Made by a program: the position numbers and the translations under genes. Shown here one piece after another: positions 34,021 through 43,028 of a stretch of 64,000 bases of DNA. Origin of the DNA: Brevibacterium sediminis (GTDB lineage Bacteria > Actinomycetota > Actinomycetes > Actinomycetales > Brevibacteriaceae); the NCBI RefSeq assembly GCF_013623905.1, contig NZ_JABKDD010000001.1, forward strand, positions 62,001 to 126,000, read 5' to 3'. The notes under the pieces are model-generated. The model ran no database searches. It worked only from the letters and a program-made list of their open reading frames with translations, and had not been told where the DNA came from. The first letter of the stretch is position 1, and each line of letters starts with the position of its first letter.

Positions 34021-36620
34021 GACTCCATTCCATCCGCCTCATCGACTACCGCGCCATCAGCGACGCCACCGTCGACTTCAGCTCCGGGGTGACGATCGTC
34101 GAAGGCCCGAACGAGGTCGGGAAGTCCTCGATCCATCAGGCCATCACGCAGCTGCGCGAGGACAAGGACAGCTCCCGCAAGGCCAGCGTCAAAGACACCC
34201 AACCGGTCGGTTCCGACGTCGGTCCGCAGGTCGAACTGCACCTGAGCACCGGGGACTACGAACTCCGATACAGCAAACGCTGGATCAAACAGCCCTTCAC
34301 CGAGCTGAGCATTCTCAACCCCGTCCCCCAACAGCTCAGCGGCAGCGAAGCACATGAGCGGTTCTTGGCGATCCTCGACGAAACCGTCGATGTCGACCTG
34401 CTCGACGCTCTCGACGTCGCTCAGGGCCGGAGCCTCGACCAGGCTTCCCTGGCCGAGATCAAGGCACTGCACGGTGCTCTGGGCGAGGCCGGGGAGGAAC
34501 CGGCTGACCACGATGCCTTCCTCGACAGAGTCGAAACCGAATACCTGAGGTTCTTCACGGCAAAGGGCAAGGAGACGGGTGAGCTGCGAAGGCTCACCGA
34601 AGAACTCCCCGGCGCCGAAGAGCAGCATCGTGAACTGAAGGCTCGCAGCGCCGATATGGACGGGCTCGTCGACCGGCATGCTCGAGCAGCCGAGCGGCTG
34701 ACGAATGGGCGTAATCAGCTGGCATCGGCCGTGACCGAACGCGAAGAGGCTGAACAGGCTGTGCAGTCCGTGTCCGGGCTCAAGACCGAACTCGATCGAG
34801 CTCTCGAACGCGCGGGCGTCGCACAGAGAGAACGTCAGCGTGCCGAGGAGGCGCGAGACCGACGTCAGGCACTCATCACCGAGGTCACTGCGGCCGAAGA
34901 GTCGGTGAAGACTGCCGACGATGCACTCAAGACGGTCACGACCGCACAGCAGGAAGAGGACTCGTCTCTCGCCGAGGCGCAGAAGGGCCTCGAGGCCAAA
35001 CAGGCCGCACTCCTCACCGCTCAGGTTGAAGCGAAGACCGCAGCCGCCGATCTCGCTCGGGCCCGCGCACGCAGAGAGGTCGACACTCTGCGGAAGAGGC
35101 TGGCCGACATCCGCGACCAGGAACGCAGAGCAGCTGAGGCGAAAGCGACGATCGGGTCGATCACCGTGACCGCGAAAGACGTGGAGAAACTCGGAGGACT
35201 GTTCACCGAGCTGCGCATTGCGCAGAACGCGAAGACCGCGGCCGCCGCACAGATCGTCGCCCGCCGCCTCGGCGATACCGCCGTGAGCATCGACGGAACC
35301 GATGTGCCCAAGGGGTCCGCCGAGGAATTCGCCGTCACCTCGGACCTGCAGATCCTCATCGACTCCGTCGTCGACATCACCGTGCGACCGGGACAGTCAC
35401 CAGCCGAACTCGACCGAGCCGTCGACTCCGCGCAGACCCTTCTCGACGCGGAACTCGACCGGCTCGGCGTGACCTCCCTAGAACAGGCACGCGAACGCAG
35501 CGAGGTGCGCACCGATGCCGAGTCCGTGCTGGCCGAAGCCTCATCGACTCTGCGGGTGCTCATCGGCGACGACGACCGCGACGGACTCGATGCCGCGCTC
35601 ACCCGAGCCGAACACGTGGCGGGGGACCCCGCTGATACGAGCGGAACCGCCGCATCGATCGACGACCTCGAAGCACTGGTCGAATCGACGTCAGCAGCCG
35701 TCGACGATGCGACCGCGCAGGTCGAGACGGCTAGGACCGCGCTCGAACGCATTCGCACCGACCGGGATGAGGCACGTGTGGCTGCCGTGCGTGCACAGTC
35801 GACGCGCGAACAGGCGGCGACGACGCTGCAGAACCTCAGCACCCGCCTGAGCATGGACAGGGAAGCGAACTCCGATGAGTCCCTCGACGAAGCACTGACC
35901 GCTGCCACGGCGACACTGACACAGGCTGAGGACGAAGCCGCTGCCGCACGCTCCGCATACGAGGCCGCCGACCCCGAGACTCTTGAGATGCGACTGCAGA
36001 ACGCTCTCCAGCTCGTCGACAGCAAACAGAAGCAGCAGGAGAAGGACCGGCAGGAGGTCGATCAGCTCGCGGCTCTCATCGATGACCGTGCGGCCGAGGG
36101 CATCTACGACAAGCTCAAAGCTGCAGAGCAGAACGTGGAGTCCATTCGGTCGAAGCAGGCTCGCATGCAGCGGCAGGCAAATGCGATCCGACTATTGCGC
36201 GACACCGTGCTCGCACACAAGGAAGAGGCTCAGCGGAGGTACGTCGCCCCGTTCAAGGAGGCGATCGAGAAGCTGGGTCGGGTGATCTTCGGTCAGGGAC
36301 TGTCGGTGGAGATCTCCGAGAACCTCGAAATCGTCTCCCGCACGCTCGACGGACGCACCGTGGCCTTCGACGCGCTTTCGGGCGGGACGAAGGAACAGTT
36401 GGCGCTCATCGGCCGACTCGCCGTTGCCACCCTCGTCGATGCGGAAGCCGGAGCACCGGTCATCCTCGACGATGCCTTCGGCTTCTCCGATGAGCAGCGC
36501 CTGGCCGCCCTCAACGTCATCCTCGGCAATGTCGGCCGCACGGCTCAGGTCATTCTGCTCACCTGTCAGCCCGACCGCTTCGCCTCCATCGGCGGCGCCG
36601 AAACCGTCAGCCTGGGCTGA
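34017..36620 (+). CDS. SbcC/YhaN-like AAA ATPase with long coiled coil
   Basis: An 867-residue SMC-like ATPase. Walker A GPNEVGKSS is near residue 35, the ABC signature LSGGTKEQLALIGR near 785 and Walker B VILDDAFGFSDEQR near 820. Between them are several hundred Ala/Glu/Arg-rich residues that should form two coiled-coil arms around a small globular part (about 380-470). I find no C-x-x-C pair in the middle, so the Rad50 zinc hook is absent, as in YhaN-type proteins. It is coupled to the metallophosphoesterase by an ATGA overlap. A role in DNA end processing is inferred from the family. Confidence 0.82.
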   Translation: MRLHSIRLIDYRAISDATVDFSSGVTIVEGPNEVGKSSIHQAITQLREDKDSSRKASVKDTQPVGSDVGPQVELHLSTGDYELRYSKRWIKQPFTELSILNPVPQQLSGSEAHERFLAILDETVDVDLLDALDVAQGRSLDQASLAEIKALHGALGEAGEEPADHDAFLDRVETEYLRFFTAKGKETGELRRLTEELPGAEEQHRELKARSADMDGLVDRHARAAERLTNGRNQLASAVTEREEAEQAVQSVSGLKTELDRALERAGVAQRERQRAEEARDRRQALITEVTAAEESVKTADDALKTVTTAQQEEDSSLAEAQKGLEAKQAALLTAQVEAKTAAADLARARARREVDTLRKRLADIRDQERRAAEAKATIGSITVTAKDVEKLGGLFTELRIAQNAKTAAAAQIVARRLGDTAVSIDGTDVPKGSAEEFAVTSDLQILIDSVVDITVRPGQSPAELDRAVDSAQTLLDAELDRLGVTSLEQARERSEVRTDAESVLAEASSTLRVLIGDDDRDGLDAALTRAEHVAGDPADTSGTAASIDDLEALVESTSAAVDDATAQVETARTALERIRTDRDEARVAAVRAQSTREQAATTLQNLSTRLSMDREANSDESLDEALTAATATLTQAEDEAAAARSAYEAADPETLEMRLQNALQLVDSKQKQQEKDRQEVDQLAALIDDRAAEGIYDKLKAAEQNVESIRSKQARMQRQANAIRLLRDTVLAHKEEAQRRYVAPFKEAIEKLGRVIFGQGLSVEISENLEIVSRTLDGRTVAFDALSGGTKEQLALIGRLAVATLVDAEAGAPVILDDAFGFSDEQRLAALNVILGNVGRTAQVILLTCQPDRFASIGGAETVSLG

Positions 36621-36661
36621 ATCTCGGCGTCCAGTCTCGACGTCGTTAAGGGGCCTTGCGT

Positions 36662-36667
36662 TAACCT
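36662..36667 (+). promoter_or_regulatory. -10 element before the 77-residue unknown
   Basis: TAACCT ends seven bases before the ATG at 36675. The GGGGG in between could also be a weak ribosome binding site, so the leaderless reading is uncertain. Confidence 0.3.
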
Positions 36668-36674
36668 GGGGGTC

Positions 36675-36908
36675 ATGAGCGAGAAGACCTATGCCGATGA
36701 AGTCATCGTCCGCTGCTCCGGCGGCGGGTACTACCGCACTCGCTGGATTCCGCTGATGTCATTCAAATCCATCCGCTTCGGTGCGTATCGCTTCCAATAT
36801 TGCCCGGTCCACGGCCGATGGGAGATGGCAGGCATTGTCGAGGACGACGAACAGACTCCGGAGATTATCAGCGAGGCAGACAAGTATCCGGCATCCCGCG
36901 TCCCCTGA
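36675..36908 (+). CDS. small conserved-looking hypothetical protein with Cys/His motif
   Basis: A 77-residue soluble protein. It has a cysteine near residue 14 (VRCSGGGYY) and a YCPVHGRWE motif near 42-50, which together look like a small metal-binding or beta-rich fold. I do not know the family. It follows the SMC-like ATPase by 54 bases but has its own plausible -10 box, so it may be independent. Convergent with the acyl-CoA ligase. Confidence 0.6.
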   Translation: MSEKTYADEVIVRCSGGGYYRTRWIPLMSFKSIRFGAYRFQYCPVHGRWEMAGIVEDDEQTPEIISEADKYPASRVP

Positions 36909-36962
36909 ACGACACCGACGCCGCGGAAGCCGGATTCGCGCAAGACCGCCCTGGCCTCAGCC

Positions 36963-38681
36963 TCAGTCGGCAGTGCCCGCTGCTGCCTTGGCCGCCCGGG
37001 CGGCTTCGACGGCATCGGCGCGGATGGTCCGTCGCAGGATCTTACCGGAACTCGTCTTCGGCAGCTGATCGATGAACGTCACCTGGTGCGGAGCCTTATA
37101 GGAAGCGAGCTTCTGCCGGCAGAATGACATGATCTCCTCAGCGGTCGCCTCGGCGCCGGGCTGCAGGGTGACGAAGGCCGACACATCCTCGCCGCGGTAG
37201 TCATCGGGGATGCCCACGACAGCTGCCTCCTGGATGGCCGGGTGCATGTAGAGTACATCCTCGACTTCCCGCGGCCAGACCTTGAAGCCGGAGGCATTGA
37301 TCATGTCCTTCTTCCGGTCGACGATGAACAGCCACCCGTCTTCATTCATGAACCCGACATCGCCGGTGTGCAGCTCGCCGTTGGGGATCTGCTCCGCGGT
37401 GGCCTGCGGGTTGTTGAGGTAACTGGAGACCACCTGCGGTCCGGAGATCGCAACCTCTCCGACCTCCCCGGGGCCCATGGGCTGACCGTGGTCATCGAGG
37501 ATGCGGATCATCACATCAGGCTGCGGCAGACCGCAGGCGAGGTTCCCGCTGTCCGGGTCGACCGGGGCTTGGAATCCATGCGGCACGGTGGCGACCTGGG
37601 CGCAGGTCTCCGACAGGCCGTAGCCCTGACCGACATAGATATCGGCACGCTCTTCGAATTTGTTGACCAGTCCTTCGGGAAGCGGTGCACCGCCGGACAT
37701 GAGGGATTTGAAGGATGCGAACTTCTCGGCGCTGAAGTCGGGGTGCGCCATCATCGCCGTATATATCGTGGCCGGGCCGGCCATGTACGCAGGCTTCTGC
37801 CGATCACATAGAGCGATGAGCGAACCGGGTTCGAAACGATAGTTCAGGATGAGCCGGGCACCACCGGCCACGGCCGCAAGGAACTGGCAGATGAATCCGG
37901 TGATGTGGAACAGGGGAGCCAGTGAGACGTAGCCGTCGCCGGGACCCAGGATCGGGTTGCGCAGGCAGTAGCGCGAGTTGCTCGAGATATTCGCATGAGT
38001 CGCTGCCGCTCCCTTCGACCGTCCCGAGGTGCCGGACGTGTAGGCGATGAGACCGAGGTCCGACGGAGCAGGGGAGTACGGGGTGAAGTCGGTATCGAGG
38101 TTGTCCTCCACCGCCTCTGCGAACGCAAAACGTCCTTCGGCCGGCGGCAGGTCCTCGAAGCGCGGCAGCTTGTCGAACATCGCATAGATCGCATCAGGGC
38201 CATCCGTCTGGAAGCTCCGGTCATCACTGAGCACAACCAGCGGCAGGTCCGAGGTATAGTCCTTGACCCGGTCGAGATAGGCAGCCTGAGAGACGATGAG
38301 TCCCTTGACCTCGGAGTCGGCGAAGATGTGCTCGAGCTCGCCGCGGTACATGGGGTTGAGGGGGACGACGGTGCCTCCGGCTTTCCAGACCCCATAGGTG
38401 GAGATCACGAACGCGGGGGTGTTTTGATCATAGATGCCGACACGGTCGCCGGGCTTGATCCCGTGGGCCGAGAGGAAGGCAGCGAAAGCTGTCGACCACC
38501 GGTCGAACTCCGCCCAGGTCAGGGTGAATCCGTAGTAGTTGATGCCTTCCTCGTCGCCACGGGCGTCGACTGTTGCAGCCAGGTCGGCCAAGGGCGTGGA
38601 ATCCGGCAGCACATAGGGCTCCTGAGCGAGATCGCCCAAAGTGGTGATCCATGGGCGATCCTCAAACCAATTGTTCGTCAT
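36963..38681 (-). CDS. AMP-dependent acyl-CoA synthetase (fatty/keto acid ligase)
   Basis: A 572-residue ANL-superfamily ligase that activates a carboxylic acid to its CoA ester through an acyl-adenylate. The P-loop-like motif is YTSGTSGRSKGAAATH, followed by GYGLSETCA. The hinge is around DRKKDMINASGFKVWPREVE and the catalytic lysine is in TSSGKILRR near the C-terminus. The ATG at 38681 follows AAGGATG. It is the last gene of a leftward operon with a kinase-like protein, an SDR and an ACAD10/11-type dehydrogenase, matching the role of LvaE in levulinate catabolism. The actual acid is unknown. Confidence 0.88.
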   Translation of the reverse strand: MTNNWFEDRPWITTLGDLAQEPYVLPDSTPLADLAATVDARGDEEGINYYGFTLTWAEFDRWSTAFAAFLSAHGIKPGDRVGIYDQNTPAFVISTYGVWKAGGTVVPLNPMYRGELEHIFADSEVKGLIVSQAAYLDRVKDYTSDLPLVVLSDDRSFQTDGPDAIYAMFDKLPRFEDLPPAEGRFAFAEAVEDNLDTDFTPYSPAPSDLGLIAYTSGTSGRSKGAAATHANISSNSRYCLRNPILGPGDGYVSLAPLFHITGFICQFLAAVAGGARLILNYRFEPGSLIALCDRQKPAYMAGPATIYTAMMAHPDFSAEKFASFKSLMSGGAPLPEGLVNKFEERADIYVGQGYGLSETCAQVATVPHGFQAPVDPDSGNLACGLPQPDVMIRILDDHGQPMGPGEVGEVAISGPQVVSSYLNNPQATAEQIPNGELHTGDVGFMNEDGWLFIVDRKKDMINASGFKVWPREVEDVLYMHPAIQEAAVVGIPDDYRGEDVSAFVTLQPGAEATAEEIMSFCRQKLASYKAPHQVTFIDQLPKTSSGKILRRTIRADAVEAARAAKAAAGTAD

Positions 38682-38704
38682 TGAACATCCTTTCGCAGGC
38701 GGTG

Positions 38705-38734
38705 CCGGGCCCGTGCACACTGCTGCGGGCCCGG
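38705..38734 (-). other. intercistronic hairpin
   Basis: CCGGGCCCG and CGGGCCCGG form a nine-base perfect stem with a 12-base loop between the dehydrogenase stop and the ligase start. It could reduce read-through or protect the transcript end; there is no T-run. Confidence 0.45.
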
Positions 38735-38766
38735 TGGGGTCTCACTGTATCGAGGAAGAGCCGACC

Positions 38767-39972
38767 TCAGCCGCGGTATTTCCTGATCTCATTGCGGGCG
38801 ATGGAGCGCTTGTGCACTTCATCCGGTCCATCGGCCAGACGCAGGGTGCGCATATGCGCCCACATCCGGGCCAGTGGGAAGTCCTCGGTGACTCCGCCGC
38901 CGCCGTGGACCTGAACCGCCCGATCGATGACCTTCAGCGCCATCGTCGGTGCGACGACCTTGATCTCAGCGATCTCGTTCTTCGCCACCTTGTTGCCGTA
39001 CTTGTCCATCATGTCCGCGGCGTGCAGGGTCAGCAGCCGAGCCTGATCGATCTCGATCCGGGACTCGGCGATCCAGTCTTGGATGTTCGCCCGGTTCGAC
39101 AGCTTCTCACCGAAAGTCACGCGAGATTCTGCGCGCTTGACCATGAGTTCGAGCGCCCGCTCGGCGGCTCCGATGGCACGCATGCAGTGGTGGATCCGGC
39201 CCGGACCCAGGCGCGCCTGACTGATGGCGAAGCCTTCGCCCTCGCCCTTGAGAATGTCCTTGAACGGCACGAGCACGTTCTCGAAGATGATCTCGGCATG
39301 GCCCTCCCGGTCGGCGTAGCCGTATACGGGCAGGTTGCGCACCACGGTGACTCCGGCGGCATCGATCGGCACGACGAGCATCGACTGCTGACGGTGCACC
39401 TCGGCGGTGGGATCGGTCTTGCCCATGACGATGAGCACCCGGCAGTTCGGGTGCATCGCGTTCGACGCAAACCACTTGCGGCCGTTGAGCACGAATCCGT
39501 CGTCGGTGCGCTCCATGCTCATCTCGACGTTCGTCGCATCGGAGCTGGCCACGGCCGGCTCGGTCATGGCGAAGGCCGAAGCGATCTCACCCTCGAGCAG
39601 GGGCCCCAGGTACTTCTCCTTGTGCTCATCCGTGCCGAAGACCGTGAAGACCTCCATATTGCCGGTGTCCGGTGCATTGCAGTTGATCGCTTCGGGGGCG
39701 ATCTCCAGGCTGCGCCCGGTGATCTCGGCCAATGGAGCGTATTCGAGGTTCGTCAGCCCGGGTCCCCATTCCGGGTGCGGGTGGAAGAGGTTCCACAGGC
39801 CCTGCTTCTTCGCTTCGGCTTTGAGGTCTTCGAGGATCTGCGGCTGTGTGTGGGGGCTGGCCGCCGCGGCCATCTGCTCGGCGTAGACCGGCTCGGCCGG
39901 GTAGACGAATTCGTCCATGAAGGCGTTCAGACGCTCCTGATACTCGCGTCCGCGTTCGCTGATTTCCAACAC
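38767..39972 (-). CDS. acyl-CoA dehydrogenase, ACAD10/11 type
   Basis: A 401-residue flavoenzyme. It carries phrases I associate with the dehydrogenase domain of ACAD10/ACAD11: NCNAPDTGNMEV, FAMTEPAVASSDATN and RLADGPDEVHKRSI. In the last one Asp replaces the usual catalytic Glu context (YEGT). The GTG at 39972 has AAGGAG five bases upstream; a GTG ten codons earlier does not. In known systems such dehydrogenases act with an APH-like kinase on 4-hydroxyacyl-CoA. Such a kinase is encoded two genes upstream, which supports that role. Confidence 0.88.
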   Translation of the reverse strand: MLEISERGREYQERLNAFMDEFVYPAEPVYAEQMAAAASPHTQPQILEDLKAEAKKQGLWNLFHPHPEWGPGLTNLEYAPLAEITGRSLEIAPEAINCNAPDTGNMEVFTVFGTDEHKEKYLGPLLEGEIASAFAMTEPAVASSDATNVEMSMERTDDGFVLNGRKWFASNAMHPNCRVLIVMGKTDPTAEVHRQQSMLVVPIDAAGVTVVRNLPVYGYADREGHAEIIFENVLVPFKDILKGEGEGFAISQARLGPGRIHHCMRAIGAAERALELMVKRAESRVTFGEKLSNRANIQDWIAESRIEIDQARLLTLHAADMMDKYGNKVAKNEIAEIKVVAPTMALKVIDRAVQVHGGGGVTEDFPLARMWAHMRTLRLADGPDEVHKRSIARNEIRKYRG

Positions 39973-40054
39973 GTGGGCTCCTTGCTTCTCGGTGGGTCTC
40001 ACACTGCTGTGAGGTCTGGTCTTGGGTGAGTCTCACTCGGTGGTGGGCTCGGTG

Positions 40055-40849
40055 TCACTGTTCGCTGAGTCGGGCTTGGTATCGGGACATTCCGCGCAGC
40101 CAGCGGTCGTAGTCACTGCCTTTCATCCGGTACATCTCGAGGACTTCGGGGTGCGGCAGGATGAGGAACTGCTCGTTCTCGACGGCGTCGAGGACGATGG
40201 CGGCCACCTCGGCGGGTTCCAGGACGGTTCCGGCTGAGGTCACGGCCTTCTGGGCGGCGCCGCCGGCGGATCCGGCGTCGTCGAGCAGATTCGTGTTCAC
40301 TCCCATCGGGCAGACCACCGAGGCGCGGATTCCGTCGTCGCGATAGGTCATAGCCAACCATTCCGCGAATCCGACTGACGCATGCTTCGTCACCGAATAT
40401 GCGGCCGAGCCGATCTGCGTGAGCAGCCCTGCCGCCGAGGCGGTGGCGACGAAATACCCGGAACCGGCCTCTTGCCAACGGGGGACGAGTGCCTGCGCGG
40501 CGCGGACATGGGCCCGCATGTTGACGTCGATGATCGCGTCCCAGTCGGCGTCGGAATCTCCGAGCATCGCCGGACCGATGATTCCGGCATTGGCGAAGTA
40601 CAGATCGATCCCGCCGAGGCTGTCGTCGGCAGATTCGATGAGCGCACCGATTCCTTCGACCGATGACACGTCGCCTGTCCACGCGAATGCCGAGGTGCCG
40701 AGTACGGCGGCGGTGTCGCCGACCGTGGGGGAGAGGTCCGCGAGAACGACTGACGCACCGCGTTCGATGAGCTCGGCGGCCAAAGCGGCGCCGATTCCAC
40801 CGGCGGCCCCGGTGACGACCGCACGCTTGCCGACCAGGGATGAGGTCAT
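40055..40849 (-). CDS. short-chain dehydrogenase/reductase
   Basis: A 264-residue classical SDR using NAD(P). The nucleotide-binding motif TGAAGGIG is near residue 13, NAG near 88, and the catalytic triad is Ser in ASAAGLL with YSVTK near 155. It overlaps the kinase-like gene by four bases (ATGA), so the two are translationally coupled. In the levulinate-type scheme an SDR reduces a 4-ketoacyl-CoA to the 4-hydroxyacyl-CoA before phosphorylation; that is a hypothesis here. Confidence 0.85.
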   Translation of the reverse strand: MTSSLVGKRAVVTGAAGGIGAALAAELIERGASVVLADLSPTVGDTAAVLGTSAFAWTGDVSSVEGIGALIESADDSLGGIDLYFANAGIIGPAMLGDSDADWDAIIDVNMRAHVRAAQALVPRWQEAGSGYFVATASAAGLLTQIGSAAYSVTKHASVGFAEWLAMTYRDDGIRASVVCPMGVNTNLLDDAGSAGGAAQKAVTSAGTVLEPAEVAAIVLDAVENEQFLILPHPEVLEMYRMKGSDYDRWLRGMSRYQARLSEQ

Positions 40850-41868
40850 GATCTCTCCAACAGGTCGAGGGCTTGGCGAGCGAGGTCTTCGACCCCGGCT
40901 CCGGCCTCTTCCGGGTCGAGATCGAGGTCGCCCATCTTGCCTGTCGCCAGTCGTGTGTAGACGCCTTCACGGATGCAGGCCAGTTTCCACATCGCGAACG
41001 CCGAGTAGTAGCTGACATCGTGGACTTCGTGCCCGCTGACTTCCTGATAGCGGTCGATGAGTTCGTCTGTGGTGGGGAAACCGTCGTCGGCTCGGGGCAC
41101 CCAGATGCTGGTGTACTGTTCGGGCACCGTGAGCATGGCGACGAAATAGCCGAGGTCGGTGAGCACCTCGCCGATGGCTGTCAGCTCCCAGTCGACGACG
41201 GCGTTGACCGACCCCGACGGCGCGAAGATCATATTGTTCGGTTTGAAGTCCCCGTGTGCGATTCCCACGGGCGAGCCCGCAGGGTCGGGCATGGCCTCGC
41301 GGAGGACATCGTGGACTTCGTGGATTGTCGGAGTCTCGCGCATCGCGATCTTCTCGACCTGCCCGATCCAACGACGCAGCTGCCGGTCGATGAGTCCGCC
41401 GGGTCGACGCAGATCGGACAATCCGACAGCATCGACGTCGACGGAATGGATCGCCGCCAGCGCGTCGACCATGCCGAATGCACAGTCGCGGCGGTTCTCA
41501 GGTGGGATGGACTCCCACTCGGTGGGAGTGTTGATCGGGAATCCCGGGCAGTGGTCCATGAACACGAAGGGCACGTCGAGGACCTCGGGGTCGTCGACGA
41601 TGTCGAGGACGGTCGGCACCGGAACGTCACTGTCATTGAGCGCTGCCATGATCCGGCCCTCACGGGCGACATTGTGAGCGCTGCCGCCCTCGTGGCCCAG
41701 GGGAGGGCGGCGCAGGACCCAGCGTGGGTTGCCGTCGACGAGGATGGTGAACGTCAGATTCGACCGACCGACCGACATCACTTCGACGTCGAAATCGCTG
41801 ATCCCGAATCTCCGCTCGATCCATCTGCCGATGCTGTCCGCATCGAACCCTGCCGGTGATTGTGTCAT
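40846..41868 (-). CDS. APH/ACAD10-type phosphotransferase family protein
   Basis: A 340-residue kinase-fold protein of the aminoglycoside-phosphotransferase family. The catalytic loop HGDFKPNN lies near residue 205 and the metal-binding Asp in VVDWELTAIG near 225. The N-terminal lobe with WVLRRPPLGH is typical of the ACAD10/11 N-terminal kinase group rather than of antibiotic-resistance kinases. It is the first gene of the leftward operon, and AAGG lies just before the ATG. A TetR-like palindrome lies in the divergent gap upstream. Probable role: phosphorylation of a 4-hydroxyacyl-CoA. Confidence 0.82.
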   Translation of the reverse strand: MTQSPAGFDADSIGRWIERRFGISDFDVEVMSVGRSNLTFTILVDGNPRWVLRRPPLGHEGGSAHNVAREGRIMAALNDSDVPVPTVLDIVDDPEVLDVPFVFMDHCPGFPINTPTEWESIPPENRRDCAFGMVDALAAIHSVDVDAVGLSDLRRPGGLIDRQLRRWIGQVEKIAMRETPTIHEVHDVLREAMPDPAGSPVGIAHGDFKPNNMIFAPSGSVNAVVDWELTAIGEVLTDLGYFVAMLTVPEQYTSIWVPRADDGFPTTDELIDRYQEVSGHEVHDVSYYSAFAMWKLACIREGVYTRLATGKMGDLDLDPEEAGAGVEDLARQALDLLERS

Positions 41869-41882
41869 CCTTGACCTTCCCG

Positions 41883-41900
41883 AGTGAACAGTCGTTCAGT
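41883..41900. promoter_or_regulatory. TetR-type operator, site 1
   Basis: AGTGAACA-GT-CGTTCAGT is an 8-2-8 inverted repeat with two mismatches. Its right half is identical to the site at 44283-44300. It lies between the kinase operon and the quinone-oxidoreductase gene. Confidence 0.55.
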
Positions 41901-42044
41901 AGAGTTCACAGTATTCATCCCGAGCGGGGGAGTCAAGCCGTGAAAGTGATCACGGTCATAGCCGCTCGGTGTGATAGAGGTGAGAAGACCGCCGACACCG
42001 GAGCTCGAGTGTTCCGTGTGCGTCACAACGATAGCGAGGAAACA

Positions 42045-43016
42045 ATGAAAGCCATTCGCGTCACCGCTCTGACCGGCCCCGATGATGTGGAGCATCTCGA
42101 TGTGGAGCGCCCGTCGCCGGGGCCGGGCCAGGTGCTCATCAAGGTCGCATATGCCGGCGTGACGTTCCCCGAAGTCCTGCAGACTCGCGGAATGTACCAG
42201 ATCAAGCACGACCTGCCCTTCACTCTGGGTTCCGAGGCCTCGGGCGTCGTCGCCGAGGTGGGTCCGGACTCCCGCTACTCCGTCGGGGACCGCGTTGCTG
42301 CGATCACCGGAAAGGGTACCTTCGCCGAATACCTCGTCGCCGGTGACGAGGCCACCGTGAAGGTCCCGGATTCGGTTTCCTTGGCCGATGCCGCAGGCAT
42401 GCCGATGAACGTGCTCACCGCTGACTTCGCACTGCGGGTGCGCGCGAATGCCCAGCCTGGCCAGAGCCTCCTCGTCCACGGAGCCGCAGGCGGTCTCGGT
42501 TCGGCCGCAGTGCAGCTGGGTCTGGCGATGGGCCTCGAAGTCATCGCCGTCGTCTCGACCCAGGCGAAGGCTGAAGCGGTTCGCGAGATCGGCGCTACGC
42601 ATGTCGTCCTCGCCGACGGCTTCAAGGACGCGGCGAAGGAGATCTGTCCGGGCGGCGTCGATTTCGTCTTCGACCCCGTCGGCGGCGACCGATTCACCGA
42701 TTCGACACGAGTGCTCGCTCCGTTCGGTCGGCTTCTCGTTCTCGGCTTCACTGCCGGTGAAATCCCCTCGATCAAGGTCAATCGCCTGTTGCTGAAGAAC
42801 ATCTCTGTCGACGGCGTCGCTTGGGGCGCGGCGGCCTGGGGTCACCCGAACTTCATCCACGAGCAGTGGGACGCCGTCCTCGGGCACGTTGCCGCAGGTG
42901 ACCTCAACCCGCGCATCCACGCGAACTACCCGCTCGCCGAGGCCTCCTCGGCGATCAGGGAACTCGACGGCCGTTCCGTGATGGGCAAGGTCGTTCTCGA
43001 AGTCGCGGGAGAGTAG
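42045..43016 (+). CDS. NADPH:quinone oxidoreductase / zinc-less MDR family protein
   Basis: A 323-residue medium-chain dehydrogenase/reductase of the quinone-oxidoreductase branch. It has a GroES-like N-terminal domain (GPGQVLIKVAYAGVTFPEVLQ), the SEASGVVAEVG stretch, a nucleotide-binding motif HGAAGGLGSAAVQL near 145 and a C-terminal LLLKNISVDGVAWG. Zinc ligands are absent. GAGGAAAC precedes the ATG. It is divergent from the kinase operon and shares its control region, so it probably belongs to the same TetR-linked regulon. Substrate unknown. Confidence 0.85.
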   Translation: MKAIRVTALTGPDDVEHLDVERPSPGPGQVLIKVAYAGVTFPEVLQTRGMYQIKHDLPFTLGSEASGVVAEVGPDSRYSVGDRVAAITGKGTFAEYLVAGDEATVKVPDSVSLADAAGMPMNVLTADFALRVRANAQPGQSLLVHGAAGGLGSAAVQLGLAMGLEVIAVVSTQAKAEAVREIGATHVVLADGFKDAAKEICPGGVDFVFDPVGGDRFTDSTRVLAPFGRLLVLGFTAGEIPSIKVNRLLLKNISVDGVAWGAAAWGHPNFIHEQWDAVLGHVAAGDLNPRIHANYPLAEASSAIRELDGRSVMGKVVLEVAGE

Positions 43017-43028
43017 CCGCGGGCGTTA

